From Streptococcus suis (GTDB taxonomy: Bacteria > Bacillota > Bacilli > Lactobacillales > Streptococcaceae): DNA of 64,000 nucleotides. Made by a program: the position numbers and the translations under genes. The stretch is from NCBI RefSeq assembly GCF_016743335.1, contig NZ_WCJE01000003.1, positions 32,036 to 96,035 on the forward strand, read 5' to 3'. The stretch's first letter is position 1. Each line of letters begins with the position of its first letter. A model generated the notes under the pieces. The model ran no database searches, had not been told where the DNA came from, and saw nothing but the letters and a program-made list of their open reading frames with translations. Shown here piece after piece: positions 27,222 to 35,366 of this stretch.

Positions 27222-27877
27222 AATTAGATGCTCGTACAAAAATTATTCTCGTCATCTTCACTAGTTTTACCTATGGGATGAGGCTTACAATATTAGAAAA
27301 TGCAGTGCTGGTCTTAGGCCTTAGCCTGCTTTTCTGGTTTTCTGGAAAGCGGAAAATGGCCATAATGAGTCCGATAGCCTATTCTATTTTTTGTCTGTTG
27401 TCCTATATTACATTTTTACCAGCATGGCTGACGCATTTGTTGCTTGTATTGACCTATACATGGCCTCCGCTTTTGGCAGGACATCTATTACTGATGACGA
27501 CAAGTGGTTACGAACTCATTCATGGCTTGCGGAAATGGCGCCTACCAGAGGTATTTCTTTTGACGTTGGGAGTAATGTTTCGTTTCCTACCTGCCATTAA
27601 ACAGGATGCTCGTACGATTTGTGCCTCTTTGAAGGTTAGAGGAATTTTTTTACGGAAGAGAGATGTGGTTTGTAAGCCACTCCAGTACATGGAGTTTTTC
27701 TTGGTTCCCTTGATGATGTCTCTCTTGCGAACAGCTCAGGAACTGACAGTAGCCAGTCTGACAAAAGGTTTGGCTGTATCTACGAAATCACCTGCATATA
27801 TTCGGTCGTCTTGGACCGTGCTAGATTGGAGTCTTTGTTTATGTTGTCTCGGTTTTCTGATTCTCGTCCGGCTGTGA
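27218..27877 (+). CDS. ECF transporter T component
   Basis: A 219-residue membrane protein of the EcfT/CbiQ family. It begins MKLDARTKIIL, the usual T-component start (LDPRTK). It has two coupling motifs that touch the ATPases: ASLKVRGIF near residue 135 and ASLTKGLAV near 183, in place of the canonical ARG motifs. It links the S component to the dual ATPase encoded next. ATGA overlap with the S gene and a 37-base overlap with the ATPase gene show translational coupling. Confidence 0.83.
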   Translation: MKLDARTKIILVIFTSFTYGMRLTILENAVLVLGLSLLFWFSGKRKMAIMSPIAYSIFCLLSYITFLPAWLTHLLLVLTYTWPPLLAGHLLLMTTSGYELIHGLRKWRLPEVFLLTLGVMFRFLPAIKQDARTICASLKVRGIFLRKRDVVCKPLQYMEFFLVPLMMSLLRTAQELTVASLTKGLAVSTKSPAYIRSSWTVLDWSLCLCCLGFLILVRL

Positions 27878-29268
27878 CGGTAAAAAATGTAGCATTAACT
27901 TATTCAGGAGCAGATAAACCAGCCTTGCAGATAGAGGATCTGACCATTCCAAAAGGCCAGTGTGTTGTTTTATGTGGGGAGAGTGGCTCTGGGAAGTCTA
28001 GTTTTCTCAAGGTGTTAAATGGTTTGACGCCAGAATATTATCCTGCTCAGCTTTCGGGAAAAATTTTCTTAGGGGACTTGGATTTACAAAAATCTAGTCT
28101 GGAAGAAATATCTCGGCACATTGCTTCAGTCTTTCAGCATCCGTCTACTCAATTTTTTCATAGTCAGGTCTTGCAGGAATTGGTTTTCCCTTGTGAAAAT
28201 CAGGGTTTATCAAGAGAAGAAATCGAGAATCGCCTGGCTTGGGTTATGGAATTATTTGGTTTGGCTTCTCTTAGCCAGCGAACGATTTCCAGTCTATCAG
28301 GTGGTCAGCAACAACGTCTAGCCTTGGCCGTTACAGCCATGCAAGGGACAGATGTCTTGGTTTTAGATGAGCCGACTGCCAACCTAGATCAGGAAGGGAT
28401 TGCGATTGTAAAGGACATCTTGAAAACTTTAAAAAGCCAAGGCAAGACCATTATTATTGCCGAGCATAGACTGTCTTATCTCAGTCAGTTGGCAGATCGC
28501 TATTTATATTTTCAAGATGGGCAAGTGGTGACGGATTATCTAGCAGATGAGTTTTTAAGTCGGACAGAAGAATGCCGTCAGGATATGGGACTGCGTTGTT
28601 ATGACTCGGCGCCTTATGGGCGGGCAATAGCGGAGCTGGCAGACCAGTTTGTTAATGATAAAGAGGGTTTACTTGTTGAAAATTTATCGGTAAGTCAGAA
28701 AGAGAATACCCTCTACGAGATTGAAAAACTCTGCTTGGCACCAGGACAGGTGGTGGGTTTGGTTGGAGCGAATGGTTCTGGAAAAACAAGCCTTGCTCGT
28801 TATCTGGTCGGTTTAGTGGAAGATAAGAAGAGTAGGATTTCTTGGCAAGGTCAAACCTTATCTAGTCGGCAGAGATTGGAAAAAACAGCCTTTGTTATGC
28901 AGGATGTTCGACTCCAACTATTTGCGGAAAGTGTTGAGCGAGAACTTACTCTTGGAAGGAAAAATAGAGCTGTCGATGAACATTTGGTAGCTCGTTTTGG
29001 TCTATCGGATTTGTTGGAGAGACATCCGGTCAGTTTATCGGGTGGTGAACAACAGCGCGTGATGATAGTAGCTAGCTTACTGGCAGATAAGGAAATTTTC
29101 ATTTTTGATGAACCGACGAGCGGCTTGGATTTGAGACGAATGCAGCAAGTTGCTTCCGCTTTAGTAGACTTAAAAATGAAGAATAAGTTGGTTTTGTTAA
29201 TTTCTCACGATGAAGAGCTATTGAATCTGGTTTGTGATAAAATAGTAGATATTAAACAGTTGAAATAG
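27841..29268 (+). CDS. ECF transporter duplicated ATPase (A1-A2 fusion)
   Basis: A 475-residue protein with two ABC ATPase domains in one chain. The first has Walker A GESGSGKSS, signature LSGGQQQRL and Walker B VLVLDEPTA. The second has Walker A GANGSGKTS, signature LSGGEQQRV and Walker B IFIFDEPTS. It powers the S and T components encoded upstream. I start at 27841 (MLSRFSDSRPAVTVKN); 27811 is an alternative deeper inside the T gene. Fused ATPases are usual in dedicated (group I) ECF systems. Confidence 0.85.
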   Translation: MLSRFSDSRPAVTVKNVALTYSGADKPALQIEDLTIPKGQCVVLCGESGSGKSSFLKVLNGLTPEYYPAQLSGKIFLGDLDLQKSSLEEISRHIASVFQHPSTQFFHSQVLQELVFPCENQGLSREEIENRLAWVMELFGLASLSQRTISSLSGGQQQRLALAVTAMQGTDVLVLDEPTANLDQEGIAIVKDILKTLKSQGKTIIIAEHRLSYLSQLADRYLYFQDGQVVTDYLADEFLSRTEECRQDMGLRCYDSAPYGRAIAELADQFVNDKEGLLVENLSVSQKENTLYEIEKLCLAPGQVVGLVGANGSGKTSLARYLVGLVEDKKSRISWQGQTLSSRQRLEKTAFVMQDVRLQLFAESVERELTLGRKNRAVDEHLVARFGLSDLLERHPVSLSGGEQQRVMIVASLLADKEIFIFDEPTSGLDLRRMQQVASALVDLKMKNKLVLLISHDEELLNLVCDKIVDIKQLK

Positions 29269-29273
29269 AGATT

Positions 29274-30551
29274 ATGAACAAACAAACCTATAAAGAAATT
29301 TTAACCATTGCCTTTCCAGCTATGGGGGAAAACCTTCTCCAGATGTTAATGGGGGTAGTAGACTCTTATCTAGTAGCCAGTATTGGCATCGTAGCCTTGT
29401 CTGGAGTTTCCCTTGCTAATAATATTTTAGCCGTCTATCAGGCGGTTTTTATTGCCCTAGCAGCAGCGGTGTCTTCTCGTTTGGCTCAGGCTTTGGGTGA
29501 AGGGGGTTCAGAAGGCATTGGAGGAACTGCTAGTGAAAGTGTCAAGTTTACAGTTTTTATCGGTCTCCTTTTAGGAATTTTTTCAGTTCTGGTAGGTCCA
29601 ATAGTACTTACTAGCTTGGGGGCAGAGTCAGAAGTGGTACAGGCTGGAGGTCTTTATTTGATATTGGTTGGTGGGGGAGCACCTTTTTTGGGACTCATGA
29701 CAAGTTTGAGTGCAATCTTACGAACCTTGGGGGAACCACGTTTTCCTATGTATATCAGCCTGCTCTCAAATGTTCTAAATGCACTATTTTCGGCATTTGC
29801 AGTCTTTGTGCTTCATGCAGGTGTAGCTGGAGTTGCGATTGGCACGGTCTTATCGCGGTTGATTGGTTGTAGCCTGCTTTGGTCTCGCTTACCAATTTCT
29901 TTAAAACCATGGATCTGGTCCTTTGATAAAGAACTGCTTAGACTTGCCCTGCCAGCAACCGGTGAACGGTTGATGATGCGGGTGGGAGATGTGGTAGTCG
30001 TAGCTTTGATTACCAGCTTAGGGACAGCGACGGTAGCTGGAAATGCGATTGGAGAAACCCTGACGCAGTTTAACTATATGCCGGCTTTAGGGATTGCTAC
30101 CGCTACAATCATCCTTACAGCAAAACACAGACAGGATAAGGCTATGGTTCGACATATTTTTCGAACAAGCTTTAGCCTTTCTTTGCTGTTTATGTTTTTG
30201 GTGGCTGGTGTGACTTATTTTGCGGGGCCTTTCCTAATCAGTCTTTATACTAAGGATATTCAAGCAGCACAAGCTAGTCAAACAGTATTATTTTATGCCA
30301 TGTTGGGAGTTCCCTTTACAGCTGGCACTCTTATTTTGACAGCTCTTTGGCAAGGTTTGGGAAATGCTAGATTACCCTTCTATGCCACAACTATCGGTAT
30401 GTGGCTAGTGCGGATTGGCATAGCTTATTTACTTGTAACATTTTTTAAAATCAGTTTGTCAGCCATTTGGATTGCAACGATTTTAGATAATGCCTTCCGA
30501 GCAGGGGTGCTATTTTTTCAGTATAGGTATTCAAAACAAGAATCAATTTAA
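29274..30551 (+). CDS. MATE family efflux transporter
   Basis: A 425-residue membrane protein with 12 predicted helices in two related halves. The N-terminus (KEILTIAFPAMGENLLQMLMGVVDSYLVASIG) and the repeated segment at about residue 220 (LRLALPATGERLMMRVGDVVVVALI) are characteristic of MatE domains, which export cationic compounds by Na+ or H+ antiport. It is last in the ABC/ECF operon, 5 bases behind the ATPase gene, which suggests it handles the same compound or a derivative of it. The substrate is unknown. Confidence 0.85.
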   Translation: MNKQTYKEILTIAFPAMGENLLQMLMGVVDSYLVASIGIVALSGVSLANNILAVYQAVFIALAAAVSSRLAQALGEGGSEGIGGTASESVKFTVFIGLLLGIFSVLVGPIVLTSLGAESEVVQAGGLYLILVGGGAPFLGLMTSLSAILRTLGEPRFPMYISLLSNVLNALFSAFAVFVLHAGVAGVAIGTVLSRLIGCSLLWSRLPISLKPWIWSFDKELLRLALPATGERLMMRVGDVVVVALITSLGTATVAGNAIGETLTQFNYMPALGIATATIILTAKHRQDKAMVRHIFRTSFSLSLLFMFLVAGVTYFAGPFLISLYTKDIQAAQASQTVLFYAMLGVPFTAGTLILTALWQGLGNARLPFYATTIGMWLVRIGIAYLLVTFFKISLSAIWIATILDNAFRAGVLFFQYRYSKQESI

Positions 30552-30566
30552 GATAAGGCTAAGAAA

Positions 30567-30607
30567 ATTTTCAGTTTCGTTTAAGCTTGTAGCTATATAC
30601 TATATTC
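30567..30607 (+). promoter_or_regulatory. CiaR-type promoter of the first small RNA
   Basis: A direct repeat TTTCAG-N5-TTTAAG (30569-30574, 30580-30585) lies 10 bases ahead of the -10 TATACT (30596-30601). This is the layout of the CiaR binding site (TTTAAG-N5-TTTAAG) in streptococcal Cia-dependent small RNA promoters. Confidence 0.72.
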
Positions 30608-30688
30608 AAGCTAGAAATAGCAAACAACTTTTCTTTTTCATATAATCTCCTAGAAAACAGTCGACCACGGTCGGCTGTTTTCGTGTTT
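30608..30688 (+). ncRNA. Cia-dependent small RNA, copy 1
   Basis: Predicted RNA of about 80 nt. It has a GCTA-GAAA-TAGC hairpin at 30611-30621, then an unpaired segment CATATAATCTCCT (30639-30651) complementary to a Shine-Dalgarno plus ATG (AGGAG..ATG), then a terminator stem AAACAGTCG / CGGCTGTTT with a T-rich tail. Hairpin, anti-ribosome-binding-site segment and terminator, driven by a CiaR-type promoter, are the marks of csRNAs that silence translation of target mRNAs. It also lies where the preceding operon would need a terminator. Confidence 0.72.
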
Positions 30689-30741
30689 GGGTGCAATTAG
30701 TAATTTCATAGTCAAGAAAATATTTTCAGAAAAACTTTTTG

Positions 30742-30782
30742 ATTTTCAGTTTCGTTTAAGTTTGTAGCTATATACTATATTC
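30742..30782 (+). promoter_or_regulatory. CiaR-type promoter of the second small RNA
   Basis: TTTCAG-N5-TTTAAG (30744-30749, 30755-30760), 10 bases, then -10 TATACT (30771-30776). It is the same as copy 1 except for one base in the spacer. Confidence 0.72.
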
Positions 30783-30857
30783 AAGCTAGAAATAGCGAAT
30801 TTCTTTTTCATATAATCTCCAGAGAACAGTCGGCCGCGGCCGGCTGTTTTCGTGTTT
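30783..30857 (+). ncRNA. Cia-dependent small RNA, copy 2
   Basis: A near copy of the 30608 RNA, about 75 nt, with the GCTA-GAAA-TAGC hairpin, the same CATATAATCTCC anti-Shine-Dalgarno/anti-AUG segment (30809-30820) and a GC-rich terminator stem ACAGTCGGCC / GGCCGGCTGT. Compensating differences in the terminator stem (GGCC against GACC in copy 1) preserve pairing, which supports an expressed RNA. Confidence 0.72.
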
Positions 30858-30902
30858 CGGTGTGCTTTGAAAGTAATATTCGTTCATCTTTTCACCTAAA
30901 GG

Positions 30903-30943
30903 TATCCCTATCTCTAAGTCGCAAGCGACAAAGAGCTAGGTAT
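30903..30943. repeat. Imperfect inverted repeat between small RNA copies
   Basis: CTCTAAGTCGC-AA-GCGACAAAGAG with partly matching flanks TATCCCTA / TAGGTA. A similar hairpin (CTCTAAGGTCGC...GCGACAAGAG) occurs at 47520-47553, so this is a small dispersed element. Confidence 0.5.
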
Positions 30944-30990
30944 CATATAATCTCCAGAGAACAGCTGACTGCGGTCGGCTGTTTTCGTGT
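30944..30990 (+). ncRNA. Truncated third small RNA copy
   Basis: This segment repeats only the 3' part of the csRNA: CATATAATCTCC and the terminator stem ACAGCTGACTGCGGTCGGCTGT. No CiaR repeat or -10 is visible upstream, because the inverted repeat at 30903-30943 stands in its place. It may be a decayed copy or be read from upstream. It also precedes the mevalonate operon promoter. Confidence 0.45.
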
Positions 30991-31010
30991 GTTCTATTCT
31001 TATGTAAAAA

Positions 31011-31019
31011 TGGTATAAT
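31011..31019 (+). promoter_or_regulatory. Extended -10 promoter of the mevalonate operon
   Basis: TGGTATAAT with a perfect hexamer at 31014-31019, 27 bases before mvaK1. No convincing -35. Confidence 0.65.
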
Positions 31020-31045
31020 AGTAGTGATTGTATAAGGAGAAAAGT

Positions 31046-31981
31046 ATGTCGGTAGTAGGAAAAGCAAATGGAAAAATCATTTTGATGGGCGAGCATGCGG
31101 TGGTCTATGGGCAACCAGCAATTGCTATGCCTTTTTCTGCTGTTGAAATTATTGCTCAGGTAACCGCTCAAGGGGAAGCGCTGACTGTTGCTTGTGACTT
31201 CTATAAAGGCTTAGTTCACAAGATGCCAAAAATCTGGGAAAGCCTCAAGCATGCCATCCGTTTCTCGCTCTATCGTATCGGAGCACCGACAGACCCAGCT
31301 ATTCATATTGAGATTAGTTCCACCATTCCTGCCGAGCGCGGCATGGGCTCCAGTGCAGCCGTTGCAGTTGCGGTGGCGCGCGCCCTCTTTGCCTACTATA
31401 AAAAAGAACTGACCGACAGCGAGCTCTGGGACATCGTCCAGTCTTCGGAAAAAATTGCCCACGGTAATCCCTCGGGCATCGATGCGGCGACCACCAGCGG
31501 CAAGTCTCCCGTCTTTTTTATCAAGCACCAGCCCATCGAACCTTTTGAGCTGAAACTCCATGCCCATTTGGTAGTGGCTGATACAGGCGTGACGGGAAAC
31601 ACCTTAGAAGCCATTTCAGATGTGGCTGATTTGTTGGAGAAAAAGCCAGAGGCTATCAAGCTAGTAGAAGAACTGGGGAACTTGACCCGACAGGCCAAGG
31701 AAGATTTAGCCACAGACCAAGCAGAGCTTCTAGGCAGCAGAATGAACCAAGCCCATACCCTCCTGCAAAAATTAGGCGTGTCTGATCCTAGCCTGGATAA
31801 GCTCGTCAGCCTTGCCCAAGAAAATGGAGCCCTCGGAGCCAAATTAACTGGTGGCGGACGAGGTGGTTGCATGATTGCCCTGGCAAGAACAGGCCAAGAT
31901 GCTCAAACTCTTGCTCAAATTCTTACCCAAGCAGGCGCCCGCCAAACCTGGATACAGTACTTAGGAGAAACCAATGACTAA
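31046..31981 (+). CDS. mvaK1: Mevalonate kinase
   Basis: A 311-residue GHMP kinase that phosphorylates mevalonate with ATP, the first kinase of the pathway to isopentenyl diphosphate. Family motifs are KIILMGEHAVVYGQPA at the N-terminus, PAERGMGSSAAVAVA (the ATP loop) near residue 98, and KLTGGGRGGC near the C-terminus. I start at 31046, where AAGGAG stands 6 bases upstream, rather than at 31028. It overlaps mvaD by 8 bases. It is first of four genes that supply the cell wall lipid carrier and quinone precursors. Confidence 0.95.
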   Translation: MSVVGKANGKIILMGEHAVVYGQPAIAMPFSAVEIIAQVTAQGEALTVACDFYKGLVHKMPKIWESLKHAIRFSLYRIGAPTDPAIHIEISSTIPAERGMGSSAAVAVAVARALFAYYKKELTDSELWDIVQSSEKIAHGNPSGIDAATTSGKSPVFFIKHQPIEPFELKLHAHLVVADTGVTGNTLEAISDVADLLEKKPEAIKLVEELGNLTRQAKEDLATDQAELLGSRMNQAHTLLQKLGVSDPSLDKLVSLAQENGALGAKLTGGGRGGCMIALARTGQDAQTLAQILTQAGARQTWIQYLGETND

Positions 31982-32999
31982 ACAAACAGGCATTGCCCGT
32001 GCCCATACCAATATTGCCTTGATTAAATACTGGGGAAAACGCGATAAGGAATTATTTCTACCTATGAATTCCAGTTTATCCCTAACCCTTGACGCATTTT
32101 ATACGGATACCAAGGTTGTTTTTGACCCAGAATTAACTGCTGATGAGTTCTATCTCAACGGAATTTTACAAAAAGAAAAAGAAATTTTAAAAATTTCTCG
32201 ATTTTTGGATTTGTTTTGCGAATATATAGGTGAAAGGGCATTTGCCCGAGTGGAAAGTCTAAATTTTGTTCCGACTGCGGCTGGTTTGGCCAGCTCCGCA
32301 TCAGCCTTCGCAGCACTTGCTCTGGCAACAGCGACAGCCTTGGATTTAGATTTGTCACCTGCCACCCTATCAACCCTTGCTCGCAGGGGTTCTGGCTCTA
32401 GCACCCGTAGCCTATTCGGTGGATTTGTTGAGTGGGACATGGGAACAGGTTCGGAAGATTCTATGGCTCACCCCATTGACGATGCGGATTGGGATATCGG
32501 CATGGTCGTCTTGGCGGTCAATACCGGACCGAAAAAGATTGCTAGTCGAGAGGGAATGGACCACACGGTTGCCACTTCGCCATTCTACTCAGCCTGGGTA
32601 GATACCGCCAAACAAGACTTGGCTGACATCAAGGTAGCCATTGCCAGCCGTGATTTTGAAAAACTTGGTCAGATTACAGAGCACAATGGCATGAAAATGC
32701 ATGCAACAACGCTCTCTGCCAATCCACCCTTTACCTATTGGTCAGCCGATAGTCTAGTAGCTCAAGAGGCAGTCCGTCAGGTTCGTGAAGCAACTGGCTT
32801 ATCAGCCTACATGACCATGGATGCAGGACCAAATGTCAAGGTCCTCTGTCGAGCAAGTCAGATGGATGAGCTAGTAGCTGGATTGGCCAAAGTCTTCCCA
32901 AGAGAGAAAATCATCACCAGCAAGCCTGGTCCTGCTGCCTACGTCCTCAGTGAAGACGAGTGGCAGACCTCACAAGCAGCGTTTGAAAAGGGCTTGTAG
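31974..32999 (+). CDS. mvaD: Diphosphomevalonate decarboxylase
   Basis: A 341-residue GHMP enzyme that converts mevalonate 5-diphosphate to isopentenyl diphosphate with ATP and loss of CO2. Seen are AHTNIALIKYWGKRD at the N-terminus and the phosphate loop TAAGLASSASAFAALA near residue 100. The segment SGSSTRSLFGGFVEW near 143 and MDAGPNVKVLC near 283 also fit the family. Overlap with mvaK1 and a one-base gap to mvaK2 show one operon. A ribosome binding site (TAGGAG) lies inside mvaK1. Confidence 0.95.
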   Translation: MTKQTGIARAHTNIALIKYWGKRDKELFLPMNSSLSLTLDAFYTDTKVVFDPELTADEFYLNGILQKEKEILKISRFLDLFCEYIGERAFARVESLNFVPTAAGLASSASAFAALALATATALDLDLSPATLSTLARRGSGSSTRSLFGGFVEWDMGTGSEDSMAHPIDDADWDIGMVVLAVNTGPKKIASREGMDHTVATSPFYSAWVDTAKQDLADIKVAIASRDFEKLGQITEHNGMKMHATTLSANPPFTYWSADSLVAQEAVRQVREATGLSAYMTMDAGPNVKVLCRASQMDELVAGLAKVFPREKIITSKPGPAAYVLSEDEWQTSQAAFEKGL

Positions 33000-33000
33000 C

Positions 33001-34080
33001 ATGAAAGTACAAGTAAAGATACCTGGAAAACTCTTTCTAGCAGGGGAATACGCAGTTGTCGAAGCTGGCTATCCTGCGGTGATTGCGGCCCTTGACCAGT
33101 ACCTGACCGTCACCATTGAAACAAGTGACCAAGGCAGTCTTCATTCCAGTCAAAAGGCGGACCTCTATCTGACCTGGGAGCGTAAGGAAGGTGTCGCTCA
33201 TGTCCAAGATGACCATCCCTATGCTCTGATTGAGACAGCTATGCAGATGACCGAGGAATATCTGACGGCCAAGGGCTATGCTTGTCATGGAACCTATAGC
33301 CTATCTGTTCAGTCCGACCTAGATGACCAGGTCTCTGGTGCTAAATATGGTCTGGGGTCGTCAGGGGCAGTAACGGTTGCGACGGTCAAGGCCCTGTTGA
33401 CCTATTACGGTCATCAAGCGGATGCCCTCCTGACCTACAAGCTGGCAGCCCTGACCCAGACCAAGCTAGGCATGACAGGTTCCTTTGGGGATTTGGCTAC
33501 TTCCAGTTTCAGTGGCTTGATCGCCTATCATTCCCTGGACCGTTCTTGGCTTTTAGGGAAAATGGCAGAGCTGTCCCTACTTGATGTGGTGGAAAGTGAT
33601 TGGCAAAGTTTGTCTATCATACCTATCCAGTTACCCAAAGGTCTAGACATCTTGGTGGGATGGACAGGATCGGCGGCTTCGACGGACAGGCTGGTTTCCA
33701 AGATGGAAGACCAAAAAAGTCAGGCTGAAAAAGAGCAAATTCACAGCCAGTTTCTAGCCGACTCTAAGACCTGTGTAGAGCAGTTGATCCTAGCCTGTCA
33801 GACAAATGACTTGGTATCAGCTAGACAGGCTATTACTCAAAACCGCAAACTCTTACAAGACTTTGCGAGAGGAATGGGTTTGGTCATTGAAACGCCTCAA
33901 CTGAGTCAACTCTGTGACCTGGCCCAGACTTATGGAGCGGTTGCCAAATCATCTGGTGCTGGCGGAGGTGACTGCGGCATTTGCTTGGTAGACAGTAAGG
34001 AGCAAAAAGTAGCGATTGAGAAGGCTTGGCAACAAGCCGGCATTCTTCCACTCCAACTAAAGATCACAAGTAGAGAATAA
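33001..34080 (+). CDS. mvaK2: Phosphomevalonate kinase
   Basis: A 359-residue GHMP kinase that phosphorylates mevalonate 5-phosphate. It starts MKVQVKIPGKLFLAGEYAVVEAGYPA and has the ATP loop KYGLGSSGAVTVATVKALL near residue 116 and the C-terminal SSGAGGGDCGICLV. I start at 33001, one base after the mvaD stop; the ORF is open further up to 32950, but that lies inside mvaD. Gram-positive bacteria use this GHMP-type enzyme, unlike animals. Confidence 0.95.
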   Translation: MKVQVKIPGKLFLAGEYAVVEAGYPAVIAALDQYLTVTIETSDQGSLHSSQKADLYLTWERKEGVAHVQDDHPYALIETAMQMTEEYLTAKGYACHGTYSLSVQSDLDDQVSGAKYGLGSSGAVTVATVKALLTYYGHQADALLTYKLAALTQTKLGMTGSFGDLATSSFSGLIAYHSLDRSWLLGKMAELSLLDVVESDWQSLSIIPIQLPKGLDILVGWTGSAASTDRLVSKMEDQKSQAEKEQIHSQFLADSKTCVEQLILACQTNDLVSARQAITQNRKLLQDFARGMGLVIETPQLSQLCDLAQTYGAVAKSSGAGGGDCGICLVDSKEQKVAIEKAWQQAGILPLQLKITSRE

Positions 34081-34090
34081 GGAGAACCCT

Positions 34091-35188
34091 ATGTTTTATC
34101 TAGGAGAATTTGGTTTAGACCGCAAGGATCAACACGTTGGCTTGGCCAACCAACAATATAGTGCCACACCGGCCAAGGACTTTACGGAGACCTTGTTTGT
34201 TCATCATTCCCTGCCTCAAACCAAGGTGGATGAAGTGGATATTTCGACCAGCGTAGCTGGTTTGGACTTTGCCTTTCCTTTCTTCATCAATGCCATGACT
34301 GGTGGAAGCAAGAAGACGCGGGAAATCAATCGCCTATTGGGAATTATGGGGCATTTTGGGAAGATTGCTCTGGCTTCTGGTTCGGTCAGTGCGGCGATTA
34401 AGGATCCGTCTGTTGCGGAAACCTTCTCCGTGATGCGTCGGGAAAATCCTTACGGGATTATCTTTGCCAACCTAGGTGCCCATCATAGTGTGGAGAATGC
34501 CAAGCGAGCGGTGGATTTGTTGGAGGCCAATGCCATTCAGATCCATGTCAATGCCCCTCAGGAGATTGTCATGCCTGAGGGAGACCGTGACTTTACTATG
34601 TGGTTGAAAAATATTGAAACCCTTGTACGTGAGATGGAAGTACCTGTCATCGTCAAGGAAGTTGGTTTTGGCATGAGCCGTGAAACAGTAGCCCAGCTGG
34701 CTTCTGTCGGTGTGCAAACTATTGATGTATCTGGTACTGGGGGGACGGATTTCGCCAAGATTGAAAATGCCCGCCGTACCTTCAATGATTATACTTATCT
34801 AGAAGGTTGGGGTCAGTCAACTGTGACTTCCTTGGTAGAGGCTATGTCTGTTTCTGAAGAAGTTCGCCCAAGCCTGATTGCATCTGGTGGTATTAAGACG
34901 CCACTAGATATTGTCAAATCATTGGCCCTCGGTGCAGACCTTGTCGGTATGTCCAACCATTTCCTCCAGTATGTCAAGGATGGTAAGGGGCATCGTTTTG
35001 ACGACGGCTTGCAGGCTATTAAGGTCTATCAATGGCAGATTGCTGAAATCATGACCATGTTGGGAGCTAAGAATATTGCAGATCTTCGCAAGAAAGATTT
35101 GGTTTTGGCTCCAAATGTACAAAACTGGTGCGAAGCGCGTGGGATTGACTGGAAAGCCTATGCCCGTCGGTCGCAATTGATAAAATAA
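34091..35188 (+). CDS. fni: Type 2 isopentenyl-diphosphate isomerase
   Basis: A 365-residue FMN- and NADPH-dependent enzyme that interconverts isopentenyl and dimethylallyl diphosphate. Marks are RKDQHV near the N-terminus, FFINAMTGGS, the NAPQE motif near residue 155 and the glycine-rich SGTGGTDF near 216. SGGIKTPLDIVKSLALGADLVGMSN near the C-terminus forms the flavin phosphate site of a TIM barrel. It is fourth and last in the mevalonate operon, with AAGGAG 10 bases behind mvaK2 and a terminator after it. Confidence 0.95.
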   Translation: MFYLGEFGLDRKDQHVGLANQQYSATPAKDFTETLFVHHSLPQTKVDEVDISTSVAGLDFAFPFFINAMTGGSKKTREINRLLGIMGHFGKIALASGSVSAAIKDPSVAETFSVMRRENPYGIIFANLGAHHSVENAKRAVDLLEANAIQIHVNAPQEIVMPEGDRDFTMWLKNIETLVREMEVPVIVKEVGFGMSRETVAQLASVGVQTIDVSGTGGTDFAKIENARRTFNDYTYLEGWGQSTVTSLVEAMSVSEEVRPSLIASGGIKTPLDIVKSLALGADLVGMSNHFLQYVKDGKGHRFDDGLQAIKVYQWQIAEIMTMLGAKNIADLRKKDLVLAPNVQNWCEARGIDWKAYARRSQLIK

Positions 35189-35194
35189 GCAGAC

Positions 35195-35218
35195 AAACTC
35201 GCGAAAGCGGGTTTTTTT
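35195..35218 (+). terminator. Terminator of the mevalonate operon
   Basis: Stem AAACTCGC / GCGGGTTT (one G-U pair) with a GAAA tetraloop, then a run of T. Confidence 0.88.
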
Positions 35219-35366
35219 GATGGCGTAAATTGGTAAACGGTAGGCACCAACTGTCATTCAACTTTTTCTGCCAGAGGTCTATAATCTGTCTTGTAAAACA
35301 AAAACAACTCAATTTTGCAGGGGTATAATCTTTCAATATTCGGCAATGAGTTACAGAAGGAATATC

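Noticed and set aside
30609..30623. AGCTAGAAATAGCAA resembles part of an engineered Cas9 guide scaffold
   Set aside because: The match is to the artificial tetraloop of synthetic guides. No CRISPR repeat, tracr anti-repeat or cas gene is present; the hairpin belongs to the csRNA unit.
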